Positions 59,818 to 64,000 of a DNA stretch of 64,000 bases are shown in pieces; positions within the stretch are counted from its first letter, which is position 1, and every line of letters begins with the position of its first letter. Both the position numbers and the translations under genes were made by a program. The notes below the pieces were generated by a model. The model worked only from the letters and a program-made list of their open reading frames with translations. It was not told the DNA's origin and did not search any database. Source of the DNA: Aureimonas sp. ME7 (lineage in GTDB: Bacteria; Pseudomonadota; Alphaproteobacteria; Rhizobiales; Rhizobiaceae); contig NZ_CAJCKW010000004.1 of NCBI RefSeq assembly GCF_903970965.1, forward strand, positions 248,001 through 312,000. The letters run 5' to 3'.

Positions 59818-60882
59818 TCAGGTCGACTGCCGGCGACGGCACGGCCAGTTCCAGTCGCGCTGCGCTCCGACGTCGATATGGATCGCTGCGGTGTGACAAT
59901 AAGTGCCGACGCCACCGCGTCCCGGCAGCGCGCGAACGAAGCGAGCGACTTCCTGGCCGTTGACGCCGGGCACGTGCAGATCGGCTGCCTTGCAGGCCAT
60001 ATGCATCGAAGCCTTGGCGCCGTTGACCCGCCGATTGTGCGCCGGGGACCGGAAGCCGGATGTGATCACCACACGCTGCTTGAAGCGCCGCTCGATCTGG
60101 GAGATCAGGTTCATCAGGTTGGTGTCGAAACAGTTGGTCACGACATCGTCGCGCTGAATCATCAGGCCGCTCGGTGCGAGCCTTGCGATGCCGGATAGCG
60201 AGGCCAACTGGTAGCTGCTACCGATGTCGTCCATGAGTTCGGAATCGACCGAAGCGCGCTGACCGATTTCGAACAGCGACTTCGGATCGACGCCCGGAAG
60301 CGCGTTCGCGGTCGGGTCGCTCGCCTGATCGCTGCGTTGGTGAACGATCACCCGTTCGCTCTTGCCCTTCTCGGCATTGCGCAAGGGCGTCTTCGCTTCG
60401 GACTGCGTGAAGAGGGAGGCGTAAAGGGACTGGTCCGCCTCCTTCCCCTTCTTGCCCGGAGCATAGGCGGCGACGGCGGCTCCGGCGGTTGGGGTCAGGA
60501 ACGAACCGGCCTTGATCCCACCGTCTGCCGAAGCCGTTCTCTCGGCGGCCCCATCGGAGGCTTCGGTTGCAGCCACCTCTTCCGCCTCGGGGCTCGCGGC
60601 GACGCTTGCAAGTTCGCGAGCGGGATCCGCCGGCTTCGCGTTCGAAGGCGATGCCTTCGAGGCTGCGACGTCCGAGGGAGCGTCGCGCGTCGGGTCGGCT
60701 GCGATCGCATCCTCCACCGTCGCCGGCTCGGGCTTGTTCGCAAACCCGAACGCCGTCGTCTCGTCGACGGCGGAAACACACCCGCCGATAATCGGGAGGA
60801 GCGTCAAGACGCTGGCCGCCAAGAGCGCCCTACGAGATGACGCGCGGCGAAAGATATCGTGACTGGTCAATCGGTCGTCCAC
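59818..60882 (-). CDS. lipoprotein with C-terminal peptidase M15A / DUF882-like domain
   Basis: About 354 residues from GTG 60882; the open frame begins at 60999, and the start is uncertain. The hydrophobic segment ending L-P-I-I-G-G-C-V-S-A is a lipobox. A long, Ala/Glu/Asp-rich linker follows. The last ~120 residues match YcbK/DUF882 and peptidase M15: V-V-I-T-S-G-F-R-S-P-A-H-N, the zinc site H-M-A-C-K-A-A-D-L, and H-I-D-V-G. Such proteins cut or bind peptidoglycan peptides, here probably from the periplasmic side of a membrane. It shares the intergenic space with tRNA-Glu. Confidence 0.8.
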   Translation of the reverse strand: MDDRLTSHDIFRRASSRRALLAASVLTLLPIIGGCVSAVDETTAFGFANKPEPATVEDAIAADPTRDAPSDVAASKASPSNAKPADPARELASVAASPEAEEVAATEASDGAAERTASADGGIKAGSFLTPTAGAAVAAYAPGKKGKEADQSLYASLFTQSEAKTPLRNAEKGKSERVIVHQRSDQASDPTANALPGVDPKSLFEIGQRASVDSELMDDIGSSYQLASLSGIARLAPSGLMIQRDDVVTNCFDTNLMNLISQIERRFKQRVVITSGFRSPAHNRRVNGAKASMHMACKAADLHVPGVNGQEVARFVRALPGRGGVGTYCHTAAIHIDVGAQRDWNWPCRRRQST

Positions 60883-61073
60883 CCTCTTGACGACGGATCG
60901 GCACGATCCGTGTCCAAGCCATGACCGAAATGTCCCCCAAACGAACATCCGGTAGACTGCCGTTTCCTTCGCGCACGCTCCCCAAAGCGAGGGTTCCAAT
61001 AAACCCGCTGCGCGAATTGTGACTAAGATGTTACCACTGTGGTGTTTCCAAGGCTAGTCCACAGAAACTCTCG

Positions 61074-61514
61074 TCACCAGGCGCCGGTATTGGCCATGGA
61101 CGACCAGGGTTCGGCAGGAGCTTTCGCAGCACCCTTCTGAAGAAGTTCGAACGAGATTCCGTCCGGCGATTTGACGAAGGCCATGCGGCCGTCGCGCGGC
61201 GGACGGTTGATCGTGACACCGCTGTCGTGCAGCCGCTGGCATGTCTCGTAGATGTCGTCCACCTCGTAGGCGAGATGGCCGAAGTTGCGCCCGCCCGAAT
61301 AGGTTTCGGGGTCCCAGTTGTAGGTCAATTCCAAGAGCGGCGATGCGTGCGAGCGGCCGGATGACTCGTTGTCGCGCGCTGCCAGGAAGATCAGGGTGAA
61401 CCGACCCTGCTCGCTTTCCGAGCGGCGAACTTCCACCATGCCCATCTTGCCGCAGTAGAAATCGAGCGATCGGTCGATGTCCGTGATCCGGACCATGGTA
61501 TGCAGATAGCGCAT
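61074..61514 (-). CDS. gloA: lactoylglutathione lyase (glyoxalase I)
   Basis: 146 residues from ATG 61514, which has GGAG 9 bp upstream. Isomerises the methylglyoxal-glutathione hemithioacetal to lactoylglutathione. Metal ligands appear in order: His in L-H-T-M-V, Glu in L-L-E-L-T-Y-N, His in F-G-H-L-A-Y-E-V and Glu in [17 protein letters not shown] is the usual glyoxalase I loop. It appears monocistronic. Confidence 0.93.
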   Translation of the reverse strand: MRYLHTMVRITDIDRSLDFYCGKMGMVEVRRSESEQGRFTLIFLAARDNESSGRSHASPLLELTYNWDPETYSGGRNFGHLAYEVDDIYETCQRLHDSGVTINRPPRDGRMAFVKSPDGISFELLQKGAAKAPAEPWSSMANTGAW

Positions 61515-61838
61515 GTGGCGATACTCCAAACGTCGGTGCTCTGCGAGCTAGGACACTTCGGCGATCCGCCAATGCGAAACCCGGTCGCCGGAGCATAATT
61601 CGGATGCTTGGGGCGAAGCTTGCGAGAAAGCCGGGACCGTCCTTCGTGCCGATTTCCAAGAAAAACTTCCCGCCGAGGATTCCCAAATTCAACCTTCAAA
61701 CTATTCTGAAACCTCAGGTGATCGTTTGACGGATGACATCGGTTTGCCAATGCTGTCGGTTCAGGCGAGTTGGGTAGGGCCTTTCGAAGCGTTCGTGGCT
61801 TTTGAACGGGCGTCGGTAGGTCAAGGGCGGGATTTTCG
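61515..61838. other. 324-bp leader region between gloA and the cold-shock gene
   Basis: Two genes diverge here. The stretch is AT-richer than its surroundings in the middle (about 61670-61740) and has no frame with recognisable domains. Long 5' leaders of cold-shock genes often regulate translation by structure, so an RNA switch is possible, but I cannot pick out a clear stem or promoter. Confidence 0.4.
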
Positions 61839-62414
61839 ATGACGGGCCGAGAACCTTCACGGATCTCCGATAATGCCGAGCCTTCCGAGCCGAACCTCGA
61901 CCTTCAGGTCGTCTCGGGTCATATCAAGTGGTTCGATGTGGCCAAGGGTTTCGGCTTCGTCGTCCCGGACGAGGGCGGCGACGACGTCCTTCTGCATGTC
62001 ACATGCCTACGCCGCGACGGTTTCTCCACCGTCCTCGAGGGTGCGCGAATCGTCTGCGAGGTTCAGCGCGGCGAGCGGGGCCTGCAGGCCTTTCGCGTTC
62101 TTTCGATGGATACGTCTACCGCAGTCGCTCCCACGGGCGGCGGGACGGGGCGCACGCATGCGCAGGTCGTGGCTACAAGCGATCTCGAGCGGGCGTCGGT
62201 GAAATGGTTCAATCGCAGCAAGGGCTACGGTTTCATCTCGCGTGGCGAGAACACCGAGGACATCTTCGTGCATATGGAAACATTGCGACGTTACGGCATG
62301 GCGGAGCTCCGTCCTGGACAGGAGGTTCTCGTGCGCTTCGGCTATGGCGAGAAGGGCTTGATGGCCGCCGAGATCCACCCGGCCTCCGGCCCCGTTCACC
62401 CGGCCACGCACTGA
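61839..62414 (+). CDS. double cold-shock-domain protein
   Basis: 191 residues with two CSDs. The first (about residues 24-90) has I-K-W-F-D-V-A-K-G-F-G-F-V-V-P, with the RNP1 motif and the second RNP motif V-L-L-H-V-T; the second (about 118-183) has V-K-W-F-N-R-S-K-G-Y-G-F-I-S and I-F-V-H-M-E. A Gly/Thr-rich linker joins them. Double-CSD proteins bind single-stranded RNA or DNA and are typical of alphaproteobacteria. It overlaps the DUF192 start by 1 bp. Confidence 0.93.
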   Translation: MTGREPSRISDNAEPSEPNLDLQVVSGHIKWFDVAKGFGFVVPDEGGDDVLLHVTCLRRDGFSTVLEGARIVCEVQRGERGLQAFRVLSMDTSTAVAPTGGGTGRTHAQVVATSDLERASVKWFNRSKGYGFISRGENTEDIFVHMETLRRYGMAELRPGQEVLVRFGYGEKGLMAAEIHPASGPVHPATH

Positions 62415-62878
62415 TGGCGGGTCTGGCAAAGGGCGTGGCGTCGTTCGCAGCGGGGATGGCGCTTGTGATGGGCGTCCTCGCCGCGACGACGCTAAGTGCG
62501 ATCGCCGATACGGCGACGTTGGTCACCGCCACCGGGTCTCATCCCATCGCCGTCGAGATCGCGGACACGCCGAGTGCGCGCGAGATCGGTCTCATGAATC
62601 GCGAAAAGCTTGATAAGGGCACCGGCATGCTCTTCGACTTCAAGCAAAGCCGTCCGGTCAGCATGTGGATGAAGAACACGCTGATCCCGCTCGACATGCT
62701 CTTCGTCGCATCGGACGGGGAGGTCGTGCGGATCGCCCGCAACGCCAAGCCGATGTCGCTCGACGTGATTCCCTCGGGCAAGCCGGTGCGCTACGTCCTC
62801 GAGATCAACGGTGGAGAGGCGGCTTCCTATTCCGTCAAGGCCGGCGATCATTTGGAGCACGCGTTGATCAAGCGTTGA
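62414..62878 (+). CDS. DUF192-family secreted protein
   Basis: 154 residues from ATG 62414; the open frame upstream is the cold-shock gene in another frame. A signal peptide (hydrophobic stretch to A-I-A near residue 32) is followed by the DUF192 core: A-x-E-I-G-L-M-N-R-E-K-L, G-M-L-F-D-F, V-S-M-W-M-K-N-T-L-I-P-L-D-M-L-F. Function is unknown. The pairing with a double cold-shock gene is common in Rhizobiales. Confidence 0.88.
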   Translation: MAGLAKGVASFAAGMALVMGVLAATTLSAIADTATLVTATGSHPIAVEIADTPSAREIGLMNREKLDKGTGMLFDFKQSRPVSMWMKNTLIPLDMLFVASDGEVVRIARNAKPMSLDVIPSGKPVRYVLEINGGEAASYSVKAGDHLEHALIKR

Positions 62879-62954
62879 CCCAAGCATTCGTTTCGCGTTG
62901 CGCCCGCCTTTGGGTTCCGCTAGAAGCGCGGCATCCCGGTCGGTTCCGGTGTGT

Positions 62955-63031
<77 letters not shown>

Positions 63032-63070
63032 ATCCGGATCATCGGAACTTAGATCTCGGAGTTGTTCGGA

Positions 63071-63376
63071 ATGGTCGCTCGCATCTACCGCCCCGCACGC
63101 ACTGCCATGCAGTCGGGCAAGGGAAAAACCCGCGAGTGGCTCTTCCTCTACGAGCCCGAACAGGCCAAGACCGTCGAGCCTCTGATGGGCTATACGTCTA
63201 CCGGCGACATGCGTTCGCAGATCCGCCTTTCCTTCGAAACGAAGGAACTCGCGATCGAATACGCCGAGCGCAACGGCATTCCCTACACGGTGGAAGAGCA
63301 GTACATCGCCGGCCGTCCGAAAGTTTCCTATTCCGACAACTTCCGCTACGATCGTCGCCAGCCTTGGACGCATTGA
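63071..63376 (+). CDS. ETC complex I subunit, NDUFS4-like
   Basis: 101 residues from ATG 63071 (a TTG three codons upstream is less likely). The pattern A-R-I-Y-R-P-A-R-T-A-M-Q-S-G, W-L-F-L-Y-E-P-E, S-Q-I-R-L-S-F-E-T-K-E-L-A-I-E-Y-A-E-R-N-G-I-P-Y and Y-S-D-N-F is the ETC_C1_NDUFA4 / NDUFS4 family, an accessory subunit of respiratory complex I present in alphaproteobacteria and mitochondria. It lies between two tRNA genes, apart from the nuo operon. Confidence 0.93.
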   Translation: MVARIYRPARTAMQSGKGKTREWLFLYEPEQAKTVEPLMGYTSTGDMRSQIRLSFETKELAIEYAERNGIPYTVEEQYIAGRPKVSYSDNFRYDRRQPWTH

Positions 63377-63396
63377 TGCGTCGAGGCGTCTAGTTC

Positions 63397-63472
63397 GGCC
63401 CCGTAGCTCAGAGGATAGAGCACCGGCCTTCTAAGCCGATGGTCGCAGGTTCGAATCCTGCCGGGGTCGCCA
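63397..63472 (+). tRNA. tRNA-Arg (UCU), likely attachment site
   Basis: 76 nt with encoded CCA. Acceptor G-G-C-C-C-C-G pairs with C-G-G-G-G-T-C; anticodon loop C-T-T-C-T-A-A gives anticodon TCT; T-loop GTTCGAATCC. The adjacent integrase gene reads towards its 3' end, the usual arrangement of a tRNA used as an integration site. Confidence 0.97.
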
Positions 63473-63504
63473 AAATTCTAGCAAAAACAACACCTTACAT
63501 GGGT

Positions 63505-63537
63505 GTTCGCCAAGGCAGTTCGCCACCCGGTTCGCCA
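63505..63537. repeat. three direct repeats GTTCGCCA next to the integrase
   Basis: Copies start at 63505, 63518 and 63530 (spacing 13 and 12 bp) in the 70 bp between the tRNA-Arg end and the integrase stop. They resemble the tRNA 3' end GGTCGCCA and could be integrase or excisionase arm sites. Confidence 0.7.
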
Positions 63538-63542
63538 GCGGA

Positions 63543-64000
63543 TTATCCAGCCCTTCGACGCAGCGCCACGACCTTGTTCATCCCCTCCATTGCAAGCCGG
63601 ATCTGGGCCGCCTCACGGCTGTAGAGTTCGGCATGCTCGATGTCGTCGTGGCCGAGGATATCCATGATCTGTCGAGTGGACGCGTCGCTCTCAGCCAGGA
63701 TCCGGCCGAGTGTCTTCCGTAAGCCGTGAAGGGTGCAGCCCTCCGGCAGCTTGGCGGCCTTCGTCCACGCCCGCATGCGTCCGGTGATGGACTTATCCGT
63801 GAAGGGCTTCCCGTAGGCGGTGACGATCACCGTCTCGCCTCTGACCGGCGAGCCGTCCAGAACCTCAGCCAGCATAGGCACGATGGGGATAGTCAGCTGC
63901 TTGCCGGTTTTCTTCTGCGCGAGCACGAACGCATCGATCTCGACGTTCTCGCCTCGATCTCGGAACGTCAGCTTCTGGCGCTGGTCCCATCGAAGGCGGG
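63543..64000 (-). CDS. tyrosine recombinase (phage-type integrase), C-terminal part, cut by window
   Basis: At least 151 residues; the frame is open to the right edge (24 further codons beyond the last in-frame GTG at 63926), so the N-terminus is outside. The catalytic region is present: H-G-L-R-K-T (His and Arg), L-G-H-D-D as the second histidine and the nucleophile Tyr in A-E-L-Y-S-R-E. The first catalytic arginine would lie upstream, outside the window. Composition resembles integrases of rhizobial genomic islands and prophages. It reads towards tRNA-Arg(UCU). Confidence 0.93.
   Translation of the reverse strand, partial: RLRWDQRQKLTFRDRGENVEIDAFVLAQKKTGKQLTIPIVPMLAEVLDGSPVRGETVIVTAYGKPFTDKSITGRMRAWTKAAKLPEGCTLHGLRKTLGRILAESDASTRQIMDILGHDDIEHAELYSREAAQIRLAMEGMNKVVALRRRAG

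Overview
This 64-kb window is high-GC chromosomal DNA from an alphaproteobacterium, most likely order Hyphomicrobiales (Rhizobiales). The evidence is gene content and order: a CckA hybrid kinase upstream of recA-alaS-icd, purC-purS-purQ-purL-bolA-grxD, an F1-ATPase inhibitor zeta subunit (DUF1476), a Usg-family protein, an NDUFS4-like complex I subunit, a DksA with one cysteine, and aminotransferase-hom-glpX-recJ. A member of the Aurantimonadaceae or a close relative is my guess from general resemblance; the window alone does not prove it. Almost all DNA is coding, with short gaps, many 1-4 bp stop/start overlaps and several terminators shared by convergent genes.

Layout. 0-10 kb: a truncated membrane/coiled-coil protein, a [2Fe-2S] ferredoxin, a secreted DUF922 protein, folP-folK, a secreted protein, the YcjX GTPase with its TIGR01620 membrane partner, a SixA-like phosphatase, dksA and a FliO-like proline-rich membrane protein. 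10-23 kb: cckA, a degenerate PfkB-like protein, recA with LexA-like half-sites, an alpha/beta-hydrolase-like protein, alaS, a PRC-barrel-like protein, icd, a TrmJ-like rRNA/tRNA methyltransferase and murI. 23-26 kb: a 52-aa Pmp3-like protein, rpsD behind a structured leader, ttcA and an inositol-phosphatase-family gene. 26-39 kb: a Bcr/CflA-type efflux protein, the purine operon read leftwards (purC-purS-purQ, two lipoproteins, purL, bolA, grxD), the ATPase zeta subunit, an aldolase, an RBBP9-type hydrolase without its nucleophile, cardiolipin synthase, a nuclease-fold protein and purB.

39-46 kb is a branched-chain amino acid (or amide) uptake cluster: livG-livF-livH-livM read leftwards, a LivJ-type binding protein read towards them, and a second binding protein translationally coupled to a P1-family peptidase. 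46-50 kb holds a flavin reductase and a molybdenum-cofactor maturation set (XdhC split in two, then a MoeA-like/MobA-like fusion). 50-60 kb carries usg, radC, map, phaC, a lipoprotein, aminotransferase-hom-glpX and recJ. 60-63.4 kb has a peptidase M15-like lipoprotein, glyoxalase I, a double cold-shock protein, a DUF192 protein, three tRNAs (Glu, Pro, Arg) and the NDUFS4-like gene.

The only clear mobile DNA is at the right edge: a tyrosine recombinase, cut by the window end, sits beside tRNA-Arg(UCU) and reads towards it, with three copies of an 8-bp repeat between them. This looks like the left end of an integrated island whose cargo lies outside the window. I did not find a convincing novel multi-gene system. 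The most useful leads are that island boundary, the pseudo-hydrolase, two lipoproteins inside the purine operon, the hydrolase between recA and alaS, terminator-like or structured leaders at 40994 and 23491, and an unexplained 498-bp gap at the left end.
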